DNA from: JAFDEI01 sp964196055
GTDB taxonomy: Bacteria > Myxococcota_A > UBA9160 > SMWR01
Assembly: GCA_964196055.1 (NCBI GenBank)
Contig: CAXMSF010000246.1
Coordinates: 1 to 23,296, forward strand
Reading direction: 5' to 3'
DNA: 23,296 bases
Below, one piece after another: positions 1-8,808 of the stretch (within the stretch, counting starts at the first letter, position 1; each line of letters begins with the position of its first letter). Made by a program: the position numbers and the translations under genes. A model generated the notes under the pieces. It searched no databases. It saw nothing but the letters and a program-made list of their open reading frames with translations, and had not been told where the DNA came from.

Positions 1-465
<465 letters not shown>

Positions 466-479
466 ACCCGGAGTAGACC

Positions 480-1445
480 ATGGATCCGATCTTCTACGTA
501 TTCGTAATCATTGCAATCGCGCTGGCGCTCGAGGGTCTCAATGCGATCGTCAAGGGACGCAGTTCGCAGACGCGCGCCAAGGTGCGGCAGCGCCTGCGCA
601 CCTTGAGCGACCGGGTTCATGCGCCGGAGGCCAACTCCGACGAATCGATCCTGCGCACGGCCGAAAAGCAGTCCGTCGTAAACCGAATCGTCGGCTTGAT
701 TCCGGCGCGGAAGAAACTCGAACTGAGCCTCTATCGCGCCGGCTTGACCATCACCCCGGAACGCCACCTGATCACGTGCGGTGTTCTCGGCGTTCTGGGC
801 TTCTTCGTCGGCATCACGTTCTTCGGCAATTTCGGGAAGGCCCTGCTGTGCACCTCGGTCGGTCTCCTGCCCGTATTCAACCTCAACCGGTTGAAGACGC
901 AGCGACGCAACGATTTCGAGAAGCAGTTTCCCGACGCGCTCGATCTGCTGATTCGCGCTCTACGCGCTGGGCATTCGCTTTCGTCGGGGTTGGCGATGGT
1001 GGGCGAGGAGCTTCCGGACCCGATCGGGACCGAGTTCGGGCACACCGCCGACCAGATTCGGCTCGGAAAGACCGTTCAGGAGGCACTCGCCAACCTCTCG
1101 TATCGCGTCGAATCCGACGACCTGCCCTTCTTCGTCACCGCCGTGGCGATTCAGCAGGAAACCGGCAGCAACCTCGCCGAGGTTCTCGAGAACCTTGCAT
1201 CCGTGATGCGGGAACGATTCAAGATCTTCGGAAAGGTTCGTGCGCTCACCGCGATGGGCCGTGGCTCGGCCAATATCCTGGCCACGTGGCCGGTCGTCGC
1301 AGTCACGGGCCTCTACCTGTCGAATCCGGATTATGTGGCCCCGCTGTGGGAAGAACCGCAAGGCCGCACACTCGTGATGATTTCTGTGGTGATGGTCACC
1401 ATCGGCTATGTGCTCTGCCGCAAGTTCGCCACCATCCGCGTTTGA
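480..1445 (+). CDS. tadB: TadB, Tad pilus inner-membrane platform protein
   Basis: A 321-aa integral membrane protein of the type II secretion F (GspF-like) family. With TadC it forms the inner-membrane platform on which the CpaF ATPase acts. It has an N-terminal membrane segment (about residues 3-20), a hydrophobic pair near 93-125, the T2SSF domain around 140-265 containing FPDALDLLIRALRAGHS, and C-terminal membrane segments ending near 318. The length is normal for TadB. The ATG at 480 is chosen because GGAG lies at 470-473, six bases upstream, and the gene starts 14 bp after cpaF stops. The stop codon and following bases (TGAACCCGGAG) are identical at the end of cpaF and at the end of this gene. 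Co-transcription with cpaF and tadC is inferred from spacing. Confidence 0.93.
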   Translation: MDPIFYVFVIIAIALALEGLNAIVKGRSSQTRAKVRQRLRTLSDRVHAPEANSDESILRTAEKQSVVNRIVGLIPARKKLELSLYRAGLTITPERHLITCGVLGVLGFFVGITFFGNFGKALLCTSVGLLPVFNLNRLKTQRRNDFEKQFPDALDLLIRALRAGHSLSSGLAMVGEELPDPIGTEFGHTADQIRLGKTVQEALANLSYRVESDDLPFFVTAVAIQQETGSNLAEVLENLASVMRERFKIFGKVRALTAMGRGSANILATWPVVAVTGLYLSNPDYVAPLWEEPQGRTLVMISVVMVTIGYVLCRKFATIRV

Positions 1446-1458
1446 ACCCGGAGGAAAG

Positions 1459-2379
1459 ATGATGGACATTCTTCTCGTATTGATCTTCGGCGCCGCTTTC
1501 AGCCTCGCGTTCGCCGGCTTCATGGCCCTCAGGCCCTCCGGTGTCCGCCGTCGCCTCGAGCGCCTGGCCGACGGCAGTCGGGTTCCGGTGGAAATCGACG
1601 ATGATCGTGGATTGCTCACGCCGTCGAACAAGGGCTTCTGGGCGAAGTTCTTCGCACCCTTCGCGGCCAGCGCCCGCAAGGCGGAGAACGGACCGATCCG
1701 GACGCGTCTGATCCATGCGGGCTACCGCCGCGAATCGGCGCTTGCGATCTACATGGGCAGCCGTGTCCTGATCGCCGTCGCGCTTCCTCTGCTGTTTCTG
1801 GCGTTCAGTTCCGGACTCGACATCGAGCAGGCCCAAACGGTCGTTCTGACGTGTGCGGCTGCGGGAATCGGCATGATTGCGCCGAGCTTCTGGTTGGACC
1901 GTGTACGCAACTCTCGTCAGCTCGACATCCTGCTGGGGCTTCCGGACGCACTCGACCTGATGGTCGTTTGTGTCGAATCCGGCCTCGCTATCAACGCCAG
2001 CCTCGCGCGGATCTCCGGAGAATTCCAGCGAGCGAACCCCACGCTCAGCAAGGAGTTCGAGCTGGTCAATCTCGAGACGCGGGCCGGGAAATCCACCACC
2101 GAGGCCCTACGCTCCCTGGCCGACCGGACGGGTGTGAAGGAGGTCAGCTCCCTCGTTGCAATGCTGGTGCAAACGGAGCGTTTCGGAACCAGCCTGGCCG
2201 ATACGCTGCGGATTCACGCCGACAGCATGCGGGCTCATCGAATGCTCCGGGCCGAGGAGCAGGCCGGCAAGGCGCCGCTCAAGATGCTGTTTCCGACAGT
2301 GATCATCTTCGTCGCGACGATGATCGTGACGATCGGCCCCGGCATGCTTCAGATGTTTGCGTTTTTTGGCGAAGAGTAG
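1459..2379 (+). CDS. tadC: TadC, Tad pilus inner-membrane platform protein
   Basis: A 306-aa T2SSF-family membrane protein, the second platform subunit of the Tad machine and partner of TadB. It has an N-terminal membrane helix (about 4-22), hydrophobic segments near 100-118 and 127-145, the T2SSF domain about 160-290 (LPDALDLMVVCVESGLAI) and a C-terminal helix with the TIGPGMLQMF ending typical of TadC. An open frame extends back to 1408 inside tadB, but GGAGG at 1450-1454 places the start at the ATG at 1459, or at the adjacent ATG at 1462, which has better spacing; the two differ by one residue. It starts 13 bp after tadB. The assignment as TadC rather than a second TadB rests on order and on the C-terminal motif. 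Confidence 0.93.
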   Translation: MMDILLVLIFGAAFSLAFAGFMALRPSGVRRRLERLADGSRVPVEIDDDRGLLTPSNKGFWAKFFAPFAASARKAENGPIRTRLIHAGYRRESALAIYMGSRVLIAVALPLLFLAFSSGLDIEQAQTVVLTCAAAGIGMIAPSFWLDRVRNSRQLDILLGLPDALDLMVVCVESGLAINASLARISGEFQRANPTLSKEFELVNLETRAGKSTTEALRSLADRTGVKEVSSLVAMLVQTERFGTSLADTLRIHADSMRAHRMLRAEEQAGKAPLKMLFPTVIIFVATMIVTIGPGMLQMFAFFGEE

Positions 2380-2395
2380 GAGGGGAGGCAGATCC

Positions 2396-3334
2396 ATGCC
2401 GAATCTCGTGCGCCTTTGCATTCTCATCAGCCTCGTAGGACTCACCGGCTGCTCGACCCTGATTCCCGGCTACGGTGATTCCAGAGAGCGGAGATACCGC
2501 AGGGAGCTGCAGGCCCAGAACGAGCGGGAAGCAGCCAGACACTCCGAGGTCCCGGCAGCAGAGCGCACCACCGAATCGCTGATCGCGGAAGGAGATCGGA
2601 AGCTCGCGGAAGGCGACCGACGCCTCGCCCTTCTCAACTATCTCGAAGCGCGGCGAATCAGCCCCGACGACCCCGAAGCCCTCAATCGGATCGGCTACTA
2701 CTACGTGATCGAGGATCCCGAGCAGGCTGCGGCAATCTTCGCCGGCGTGATCAACCGCTATGAAGATTCCGCCGACGCCCACGCGGGCCTCGGCCTCGCA
2801 CGCTTCGCACAGGGCCGTTACGACGATGCCCGCGCCTCTTTCGAACGAGCCGAGCAGATCGACGGCAACCTACCCGCGGCCCTCGACGCGCTCGGCGTGA
2901 TTCACGCCATCGACGACGACTCCACGGCCAGCCTCGAATACGCGCAACGAGCGTTCCAGGCCAACCCGCGCGATGCGCCCATCGCGAACAACCTCGGAGT
3001 CGCCTACCTCCAGCAGTCGGAGTTTCAGCGCGCCGAAGAGACCTTTCGCGCCGCGATCCTCCTCGACCCGTCCGACCCGGCTCTCTACAACAACCTCGGT
3101 TATGCCTTGGGCCGCCTCGGGCGCTACGACGAAGCCACGGCAGCCTTCCGTCGCTACGGCGACGACGGCGCGATTCACAACAACCTCGGCTACGTCTACT
3201 ACCTGAACGGCGACATCGAGGAGTCGATTCGACATTTCGAGATCGCGATGCGCTCCGTCGAGCCGGACGATCGGATCCGCGTACTACAGAACCTTCGCGC
3301 GGCGGCGATGGTCGCCCCGAAGACGTCTCCCTAG
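2396..3334 (+). CDS. tadD: TPR-repeat lipoprotein, TadD-like pilotin of the Tad locus
   Basis: A 312-aa lipoprotein. The signal sequence ends in the lipobox LTGC with the lipidated cysteine at residue 19. A charged linker (about 27-58) follows, then a run of tetratricopeptide repeats from about 60 to 288, with clear copies such as NNLGVAYLQQSEFQRAEETF and NNLGYALGRLGRYDEATAAF. TadD proteins are TPR lipoproteins thought to help insert or assemble the Tad secretin in the outer membrane. The last place in the tad gene order fits that role. An in-frame ATG exists at 2357, inside tadC, but the strong purine-rich site GGAGGGGAGG (2379-2388) and the signal peptide select the ATG at 2396. No TadE/F/G pseudopilin genes follow, so those must lie elsewhere. 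The symbol is given by similarity and context. Confidence 0.8.
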   Translation: MPNLVRLCILISLVGLTGCSTLIPGYGDSRERRYRRELQAQNEREAARHSEVPAAERTTESLIAEGDRKLAEGDRRLALLNYLEARRISPDDPEALNRIGYYYVIEDPEQAAAIFAGVINRYEDSADAHAGLGLARFAQGRYDDARASFERAEQIDGNLPAALDALGVIHAIDDDSTASLEYAQRAFQANPRDAPIANNLGVAYLQQSEFQRAEETFRAAILLDPSDPALYNNLGYALGRLGRYDEATAAFRRYGDDGAIHNNLGYVYYLNGDIEESIRHFEIAMRSVEPDDRIRVLQNLRAAAMVAPKTSP

Positions 3335-3356
3335 CGCGAGACTCCGATCGAGACGG

Positions 3357-3869
3357 CTATTCGTCCTCGGCCTGCTCGTCGAGTCGCTTGATCTCGGCCA
3401 GATCTTCCTCGCCGGCCGGCAGGTAGATGGTCGTGAGGCCCGAGGGTCCCTTCTTGTCGGTGACCGGCGGACGCGCCACGACGAGGACCTTGGTCTTCGC
3501 GGCGATCAGCTCCTCGAGCTTCTTCGGCAGCCAGGTCTCGTCATCGGTGTCGTTCAACATCTTGTTCGAGAAATTCGCACGCACCTGGGTGATGGTCAGA
3601 CGTCCGCCCTTCGGTGTCACGGGGAAGCTCGCCTGCTTGAGCACCTTGCTCGAGCACTTCTTGGGAATCTTCGAAGTCTTGGGCGCCCCCTCCGGCTTCG
3701 GAAAGAACTTGCTCTCCGACCCCTTCTCGGCCTTGAGCTGGACGGACTTCGCGGCGGCGTCATAGGAGGTGATGACCGCAAAGCTCGAGCAGCTCTTGGC
3801 GGCTGCGTCTGCGAACGGCGCAGCGACGAGGGCGACGAGGGTGGCGACGAGGATCGGTAAAGCGCGCAT
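3357..3869 (-). CDS. Small secreted protein of unknown function
   Basis: A 170-aa protein with a clear Sec signal peptide (MRALPILVATLVALVAAPFADA, likely cleaved after about residue 22-24). The mature part is lysine-rich (repeated KK and SK runs) and has two CSS motifs (SCSSF and KCSSK) whose cysteines could form a disulfide. I recognise no domain. The open frame continues upstream to 4028, but the start at 3869 is chosen because the signal peptide begins there and GGGAG (complement at 3877-3881) sits seven bases upstream. It is convergent with the tad operon, 22 bp apart, and lies downstream of the cytochrome gene on the same strand after a 148 bp gap, so it may have its own promoter. Periplasmic or secreted location is inferred. 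Confidence 0.75.
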   Translation of the reverse strand: MRALPILVATLVALVAAPFADAAAKSCSSFAVITSYDAAAKSVQLKAEKGSESKFFPKPEGAPKTSKIPKKCSSKVLKQASFPVTPKGGRLTITQVRANFSNKMLNDTDDETWLPKKLEELIAAKTKVLVVARPPVTDKKGPSGLTTIYLPAGEEDLAEIKRLDEQAEDE

Positions 3870-4017
3870 GCGTGGACTCCCGGAGAAAGGGTGATGAGTT
3901 CGAGAAACTCCAGTTTCGTGACGGGGAATCATTCTCGCAGCGCCCGGCCATGTCAAGCCTGCGGGCCAAGCTGCCGGAATCGCTACGGGAAGTCGGCGCG
4001 ACGAAGCTGGGCGCCGC

Positions 4018-5199
4018 CTACTGCGCACCGTCGATCAGGCGGCGCAGCTCGGCCAGGCGCTGCGCGTCTTCGGGCGGGAGCTCTTCGAAATCCGTCCCCT
4101 CCCAGGCCGCGAGCAGCTGCGTCTCGAGGATCGCGTAGGCGTCTTCGGAGAACTCCTCGCCGGGCGCCAGCCGGATCGAGGCCTCGAGCAGGAAGGGCGC
4201 CGGAGTCACCCAGTACTGCCGGCCGATGCGCGCCTCGATCAGCCCGAGCAGGTAATAGGCTTCGCCGAGCACGGCAGGCTCGGCGTCGCCACGCTCGATG
4301 AGACGCTCGAGAACGCTCGACGCGGCCACCCAGTGGACGAGTGGCATGTGGTCCCGCTCGACCGGACTCAGCGTCTTGCCCTGCTCGAGAATGCGACGCG
4401 CCGTTTCGATTTTCGGTTCGCCGGCGACCACGGGCGCGAGTTCGGGCAGCGCAGCGGCCCAACCCAGTGCGGCGCGGCGCAGCGTCGGCCAGGCGTCCTC
4501 GCGGGTCGCGAAGGTCTCCAGCACCGGGACCGGCCGCTCGAAGTCGCCCCTCACACGCAGGTTCACGACCAGGTAGTCGGTCAGCGCGTTCAACAGCAGT
4601 GCCGCGTGCTCGTCCGATGCGATCAGCTGCTCGAGTGTGAGCCGGGCATCGTCGAAGCGCCGAGTCGCCATCTGGAGCGAAGCCCGTGGTTCGAGCGGGA
4701 GCTCTCCGAACAGGGTCTCGTCGACGAAGCCCTGGGCCACCACGGAATCCTCGTCGTCCGGCAGTCGCGTGTGGCAGCCGATGCAGTTCTCAGTGATCTG
4801 CTGGACCAGAAAGGCCGCCCGACCATACTGTTCGGCCATGTAGGCGCGCTCGACATCGCGTGCATCGCGCGAGACCGACTGCGAGAGATACTCGCGCGCT
4901 CCGCCCGCCAGCCCGTTGTGCTGCTCCAACTGCTCCGCGTTCTCGGCCAGCTGGCCGAGAGCCGCCGCGATCTTCGCGCGATTGGCGGGGTCGCGGAACT
5001 CGCCGGGCTCGACACTCGCGGTCAACGCGACTGCGACACTCGCGAAGATCTCGCGCATCAACGAGCGCGTCTCCTCGGCTTCGATTCGCTCCCGCCGCTC
5101 TTCCGAAGACTCACCGCACGCGAAGTTTCCCGCCGTGATGAGCCCCAACCCCAAGAAGACGACCATCGATCGCCGTGCAAGTTCGTTTCTCATTCGCAT
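4018..5199 (-). CDS. Exported single-haem c-type cytochrome-like protein with helical repeat region, probable lipoprotein
   Basis: A 393-aa protein with an N-terminal hydrophobic export segment (about 12-27) followed by FACGESSEERR. Cys28 is a likely lipidation site, although the residues before it (NFA) make a poor lipobox. A helical region (about 40-138) leads to a single haem-binding motif CIGCH at 139-143, a layout that resembles the class II/c' type, in which the CXXCH lies at the end of a helix bundle. The rest (about 160-393) is predicted to be mostly alpha-helical and TPR-like, rich in Ala, Leu and Glu. The role is unknown; electron transfer or haem/redox sensing in the periplasm would fit. 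The start is uncertain: ATG codons at 5199, 5193 and 5166 all give a signal sequence and none has a good Shine-Dalgarno site. Confidence 0.75.
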   Translation of the reverse strand: MRMRNELARRSMVVFLGLGLITAGNFACGESSEERRERIEAEETRSLMREIFASVAVALTASVEPGEFRDPANRAKIAAALGQLAENAEQLEQHNGLAGGAREYLSQSVSRDARDVERAYMAEQYGRAAFLVQQITENCIGCHTRLPDDEDSVVAQGFVDETLFGELPLEPRASLQMATRRFDDARLTLEQLIASDEHAALLLNALTDYLVVNLRVRGDFERPVPVLETFATREDAWPTLRRAALGWAAALPELAPVVAGEPKIETARRILEQGKTLSPVERDHMPLVHWVAASSVLERLIERGDAEPAVLGEAYYLLGLIEARIGRQYWVTPAPFLLEASIRLAPGEEFSEDAYAILETQLLAAWEGTDFEELPPEDAQRLAELRRLIDGAQ

Positions 5200-5362
5200 A
5201 GCTTATGCGAAGCCCGCTCGCGACGAAACATCGGAACTCGCCGATCGTCGCCGAGCCCCGAGCAACGGCGGCCGCACCGGCCCGACCCATCCGACCAGCC
5301 GCGACCGCGATGAATCGACCCGCTCGAAGGCGCTCGCCGCCCTCGCCCACTAGAATGATCGC
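5200..5362. promoter_or_regulatory. Divergent intergenic region between the cytochrome-like gene and the 5363 lipoprotein gene
   Basis: These 163 bp separate two genes reading away from each other, so promoters for both should lie here. I see no convincing -35/-10 pair. The stretch is GC-rich and has no small gene with a ribosome binding site. Confidence 0.4.
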
Positions 5363-6172
5363 GTGCCGGACGTTTCCACCAAGAATCCGAAGATCCGGGG
5401 CGCGATCGTCGCCTGCCTGCTGCTCGCCGTGTTCATGGGCTGCTACGCCCCTAGTGCGGCACGACGCAGCGGGCGCTTGATCGCAAGCGGTTGGGACAGC
5501 GACCGTTGGGGGCCCTGGGTCGCGCTCACCGGCCCGGGCATGCTGCTCTATTCGATTCCGGACTTCGGAGTGAACGCGCTCCTCCCGATCAACTACGACG
5601 GCTACTTCCTGGGCGGTGCGGAGCCGACTCAGAAGTGGTTCCGTTTCTACGACGGTCCGATGCTGCCGATCGAGCAGGTGGCGATCCTGTGCAGCCGCGA
5701 GAGCTCGACCACCGTGACGACGATCAAGACCGAAGCGCACGAGCGTGCGACCTATGCGCGGCACCAGAAGTGGCACTACCCACAATGCATCGAGGTTCTT
5801 CCGGGGACCTACCACCTCACGGTCGACTTCTACTCGCGCGAGAGCTTCCGGCGCGACATGACGCTGGCCACCTATTCGACCGAATCGACGAATCCCGCCA
5901 CCGTCACCTGGAATCCCGGTGCGGGTGAAACCTATGCCTTGAGCGCTGTGCTCGGGGGCGTCACGCCGTCACCCGGCGAGAAGTACCAGGGCACGACGAT
6001 CAAGAAACTCACCCGATCGAAGACCAACCTCGGCGCCAACGAATTCACGCTCGACGAGGGGCACTGGGTTGCGATCGTCGAACTCGTCACATCGCTGGAC
6101 TCCATCCAGGCTCCCGTGATGGAAGAGCGCGAAGCGTGGAAGCGCTACGAGCTACGCCGCCGCGGACTATAG
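5363..6172 (+). CDS. Lipoprotein of unknown function
   Basis: A 269-aa protein starting at GTG (5363). The N-terminus has the form of a lipoprotein signal: basic KNPKIRG, hydrophobic AIVACLLLAVFMG, then Cys27. The mature part begins with a short hydrophobic, Gly/Pro-rich stretch (about 48-75) and continues with a beta-rich section containing YHLTVDFYSRES (about 150-161) and AGETYALSAVLGG. That PEGA-like pattern is what would be expected of a periplasmic beta-sandwich, but I cannot name a family. The start is not firm: no good ribosome binding site precedes the GTG, and the only nearby ATG in frame is residue 25, which would destroy the signal. The gene stands alone, divergent from the cytochrome-like gene and followed by a long non-coding region. 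Confidence 0.7.
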   Translation: MPDVSTKNPKIRGAIVACLLLAVFMGCYAPSAARRSGRLIASGWDSDRWGPWVALTGPGMLLYSIPDFGVNALLPINYDGYFLGGAEPTQKWFRFYDGPMLPIEQVAILCSRESSTTVTTIKTEAHERATYARHQKWHYPQCIEVLPGTYHLTVDFYSRESFRRDMTLATYSTESTNPATVTWNPGAGETYALSAVLGGVTPSPGEKYQGTTIKKLTRSKTNLGANEFTLDEGHWVAIVELVTSLDSIQAPVMEEREAWKRYELRRRGL

Positions 6173-6413
6173 GCCCGCACCGGGCCGAGCGAGCGAAGCC
6201 GTGAGCGCGCTGTCGCGCTTGCTCCGCAGGCCCTCACTCCCCCCCCGCCACGCTCGAGATCGTTCGTCACGCCCTCGAGCAGCTACGCGCGGCGCGCGAT
6301 TCGGCCGCCTGAGAGCCTCACCGACGACCAGCCGGCAAGCCGGTCGCCCCCCCCACGGCGTACCGAAACCGGATTCGGCGCCACTCCGAGTTCGAGCTAG
6401 CCACAAAATCGTG

Positions 6414-6441
6414 TTGCACTTGTAACGCGATCAGGCAAGAT
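6414..6441 (+). promoter_or_regulatory. Candidate sigma70-type promoter for the response regulator
   Basis: TTGCAC (6414-6419) is a four- to five-base match to the -35 hexamer. Sixteen bases later, CAAGAT (6436-6441) keeps the A2, A5 and T6 positions of a -10 hexamer. It lies in the least GC-rich part of the leader, about 140 bp before the GTG start. The -10 match is weak, so this is a candidate only. Confidence 0.3.
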
Positions 6442-6444
6442 AGA

Positions 6445-6474
6445 GGTTCCTAGGACGGCCGAACCCGCAGGTTC
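6445..6474 (+). promoter_or_regulatory. Mutually exclusive hairpin elements in the leader of the response regulator
   Basis: GGTTC (6445-6449), GAACC (6461-6465) and GGTTC (6470-6474) follow one another. The central GAACC can pair with either the upstream copy (11-base loop) or the downstream copy (loop CGCA). The downstream stem can be lengthened to seven pairs with one bulged C (CCGAACC with GGTTCCGG). The two structures cannot coexist. The stems are short and could be chance in GC-rich DNA. Confidence 0.3.
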
Positions 6475-6580
6475 CGGGGCGGTCGGACGGCGCTTGGTAC
6501 ACGATCGCTGCATTCCCTCGGGGCAGCCACGCCGTCGTCTCACGCGGAACCGGAGAGATTCCCAACTTCACGGAGGTCGC

Positions 6581-7984
6581 GTGCGCGGCAGCATCCTGGT
6601 CGTCGACGACGAGCCGAGAATCAGCTCGCTGCTGGTTCGCGCGTTCGAAGCCCACGGCTTCGAAGCGGAGAGCGCGCTCGATGCCGAGACCGGTCTTGGA
6701 CGGCTGAAGGAGCGACCCTTCGACATCATCGTGACTGATTTGCGCCTGCCCGGGGCCGACGGACTGGAGCTGCTGCGGCGTGCGAAGGGAATCCGACCCG
6801 AATGTGAGATCGTGCTGATGACCGGCCACGCGACGGTCGAGACAGCTCGAGAGGCACTCAAGCGCGGTGCCGTCGACTACATCACCAAGCCCTTCGAAAT
6901 CGAAGACGAGCTGCTGCCGCTGATCTCGGAAATTCTGCACACGTCGGCTGAGGTGGACGCGGAGTCGCCGCCCCCCGGCTCGCCGCCGAAGGAAGCCGAA
7001 GAATCGACGACGCTCGTGATCGGAAGCAGCGAGTTGATCCGGTCGCTCATCGAGAAGGCGCGCAAGGTCGCACGTTCGAATGCACCGGTCCTGCTCCACG
7101 GCGAATCCGGAACCGGCAAGGACATCTTCGCGCACCTGATCCACCAGCTGTCGCCACGCAACGCAGCCCCGATGGTTCGCGTCAACTGCGCCGCACTTCC
7201 TGAAAGCCTGATGGAGAGCGAACTCTTTGGATACGCGCGCGGTTCGTTCACGGGCGCAAGTCACGACCGAGCCGGCCTCTTCCAGGCGGCGAACGGCGGC
7301 AGCATGTTCCTAGACGAGATCGGCGAAATCCCGATCACGCTTCAACCCAAACTGCTGCGCGTCCTCCAGGACGGCGAGTTCCACCGCCTCGGCGATGCGC
7401 AACATGCGGTCCAAGTGAACGTACGGGTGATCGCGGCGACCAACCGCAACCTCGAGGAGGCGGTCCAGCGTGGGACGTTCCGGCGCGACCTCTACTACCG
7501 CCTGAACGTGGTTCCGATCGAAATCCCGCCGCTGCGCGACCATCTCGAAGACTTGCCCGAGCTGATCGATCACTTCATGCGGAAGATCGGAAACCCGAGC
7601 GGCGTGCGGATTTCCGACGCGGCGCTGGAATCGATGCGCAGCTACTCGTGGCCGGGCAATGTTCGCGAACTCGCCAATGCGATCGAGTACGCGCTCGTTC
7701 TGGGCGAGCCGCCCGAGATACGGATCGAAGACCTGCCGATTGCTATCCAGGATCACGAGCGCGTGCAGCACCCGCTGCTGTATGCGGGACCGGGCGACTC
7801 GAACACGCTCGAAGGCATCGAGCGACGTTGCATCCTCCAGGCGATGGCGCGAACGCGTTACAACCGCACCCACGCGGCGCAACTACTCGGGATCACGCGG
7901 CGCACCCTCGGCTACCGTATCCAGAAATACGAACTCGGCGAACGCCTCGAGCGCGAGGCCGTCGGCACGCGCAGCGACGGCTGA
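6581..7984 (+). CDS. NtrC-family sigma54-dependent response regulator
   Basis: A 467-aa three-domain regulator. The receiver (about 1-118) has DD at 9-10, the phospho-acceptor Asp53 (VTDLRLPG) and Lys103 (ITKP). The AAA+ sigma54-activator domain (about 146-385) has Walker A GESGTGKD (174-181), the sigma54-contact loop as GSFTGA (221-226), Walker B GGSMFLDEI (239-247), arginine-finger region FRRDLYYRLN (300-309) and sensor II WPGNVREL (357-364). A Fis-type helix-turn-helix (about 410-452, RTHAAQLLGITRRTLGYRI) binds enhancer DNA. The GTG at 6581 is chosen because GGAGG lies at 6572-6576 and the receiver begins directly after it. The contact loop has Ser instead of the usual Ala, a change seen in some working members. 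No histidine kinase is adjacent, so its partner must be elsewhere. It ends 5 bp from a convergent lipoprotein gene. Targets are unknown. Confidence 0.95.
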   Translation: MRGSILVVDDEPRISSLLVRAFEAHGFEAESALDAETGLGRLKERPFDIIVTDLRLPGADGLELLRRAKGIRPECEIVLMTGHATVETAREALKRGAVDYITKPFEIEDELLPLISEILHTSAEVDAESPPPGSPPKEAEESTTLVIGSSELIRSLIEKARKVARSNAPVLLHGESGTGKDIFAHLIHQLSPRNAAPMVRVNCAALPESLMESELFGYARGSFTGASHDRAGLFQAANGGSMFLDEIGEIPITLQPKLLRVLQDGEFHRLGDAQHAVQVNVRVIAATNRNLEEAVQRGTFRRDLYYRLNVVPIEIPPLRDHLEDLPELIDHFMRKIGNPSGVRISDAALESMRSYSWPGNVRELANAIEYALVLGEPPEIRIEDLPIAIQDHERVQHPLLYAGPGDSNTLEGIERRCILQAMARTRYNRTHAAQLLGITRRTLGYRIQKYELGERLEREAVGTRSDG

Positions 7985-7989
7985 AGCGG

Positions 7990-8808
7990 CTAGGGGATCG
8001 CGAGCTTCGCGGGTAGCGATGGCGCGAGCTCGGGCTCATCGATTCCGGAATTCACACTGAACTCCTCGACGGTCACGGCTCCGCTCGCGTCGGTGACCTC
8101 GACTTCGACGGAATGCGTCCCGGTCTGCCATGACTCGGGCAGCCAGGTCACTTCCCCCGAAGCCGGGTGAACCCACATGCCCTCGGGACCGAGCAACAAA
8201 CGGAAGCGAATTCGACTCGCACCATCCGTGCGCGGGACTTCCACTGCGTAGCGGAGCGCTTCCCCTTCGGCGCCGCCCTCCAGTTCCGTGACGGAAAACC
8301 CGTTCTCGAATGCGCGAACGTCGGGCGCGAGACCCTGCTGTGCGTCGAACCGGCTCCCGTCGGCGGCTCCGGCGGCGAGATCTTCGCTCGGGCGCGCGTT
8401 GCGCCAGGCATTCCTGGCGGGTTCGGGCCGCGTATTCCGCAGGTGTACGACCCGCACTGCGGGCTCGCTCTGCGCGCGGGAGCCTTGGGCGATGGCGGTG
8501 ACCGCGACCCGCGTTCCCTTTCGCGCTCGCGGCAATGACAGCTCGGGGCCACTTTCGGACTGCGCGACGCCCGCCACTTCCCACGCGTAGCGCACTTCGA
8601 CCTCGTCGCGGTCGGAGTCGCGAAGCTCCGCAACGGCTCGAAGCAGGCCCGGAGCCTCGGGATCGTCGTGCTCGATGTGCAGGTGTTGGATGACAGGCGG
8701 TTGATTCGGGCCGATGACGGTCCCCCAGGCGGAGTCGCTCCCACCTCCGCAGCCCGCAGTCGCAATGACGCCGATCACCGCCGCGGCGACCCCGATTCGG
8801 ATCCCCAT
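7990..8808 (-). CDS. Lipoprotein with Ig/cadherin-like (putative He_PIG) domain
   Basis: A 272-aa lipoprotein. The signal MGIRIGVAAAVIGVIATAGC places the lipidated cysteine at residue 20, followed by GGGSDS. The first half (about 35-125) opens with NQPPVIQ and contains YAWEVAG, the pattern of PKD/Ig-like beta-sandwich domains that describe a quantity and its variation. The second half (about 199-252) has the segment HPASGEVTWLPESWQTGTHS followed by VEVEVTDASG, the hallmark of putative-Ig/cadherin-like modules. A location on the cell envelope is inferred. A longer reading from 8835 is possible, but GGGGGAG six bases before the ATG at 8808, together with the signal sequence, fixes the start. 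It is convergent with the response regulator and divergent from the 9024 gene. Confidence 0.8.
   Translation of the reverse strand: MGIRIGVAAAVIGVIATAGCGGGSDSAWGTVIGPNQPPVIQHLHIEHDDPEAPGLLRAVAELRDSDRDEVEVRYAWEVAGVAQSESGPELSLPRARKGTRVAVTAIAQGSRAQSEPAVRVVHLRNTRPEPARNAWRNARPSEDLAAGAADGSRFDAQQGLAPDVRAFENGFSVTELEGGAEGEALRYAVEVPRTDGASRIRFRLLLGPEGMWVHPASGEVTWLPESWQTGTHSVEVEVTDASGAVTVEEFSVNSGIDEPELAPSLPAKLAIP

Larger units (their letters stand above)
6173..6580 (+). other. 408 bp non-coding region upstream of the response regulator
   Basis: No gene with a start and ribosome binding site is visible here. The first two thirds are very GC-rich, with C tracts near 6238 and 6350 and a small inverted repeat CCGGC-AA-GCCGG near 6331-6342. 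The composition then becomes less GC-biased around 6401-6450 (CACAAAATCG, TTGCACTTGTAACG), the place where a promoter is most likely. Downstream are overlapping GGTTC/GAACC/GGTTC elements that can form alternative hairpins. The open frame of the regulator continues back to a TTG at 6494, but the strong site at 6572-6576 argues that bases before 6581 are untranslated. Confidence 0.6.

Noticed and set aside
4333..5313. A 326-codon + strand open frame
   Set aside because: Antisense to the CXXCH protein; low-complexity Arg-rich product and no ribosome binding site.
6398..6420. Possible -24/-12 (sigma54) promoter around the TTGCAC
   Set aside because: The required GG at the -24 position is absent (CA is found at 6404-6405).
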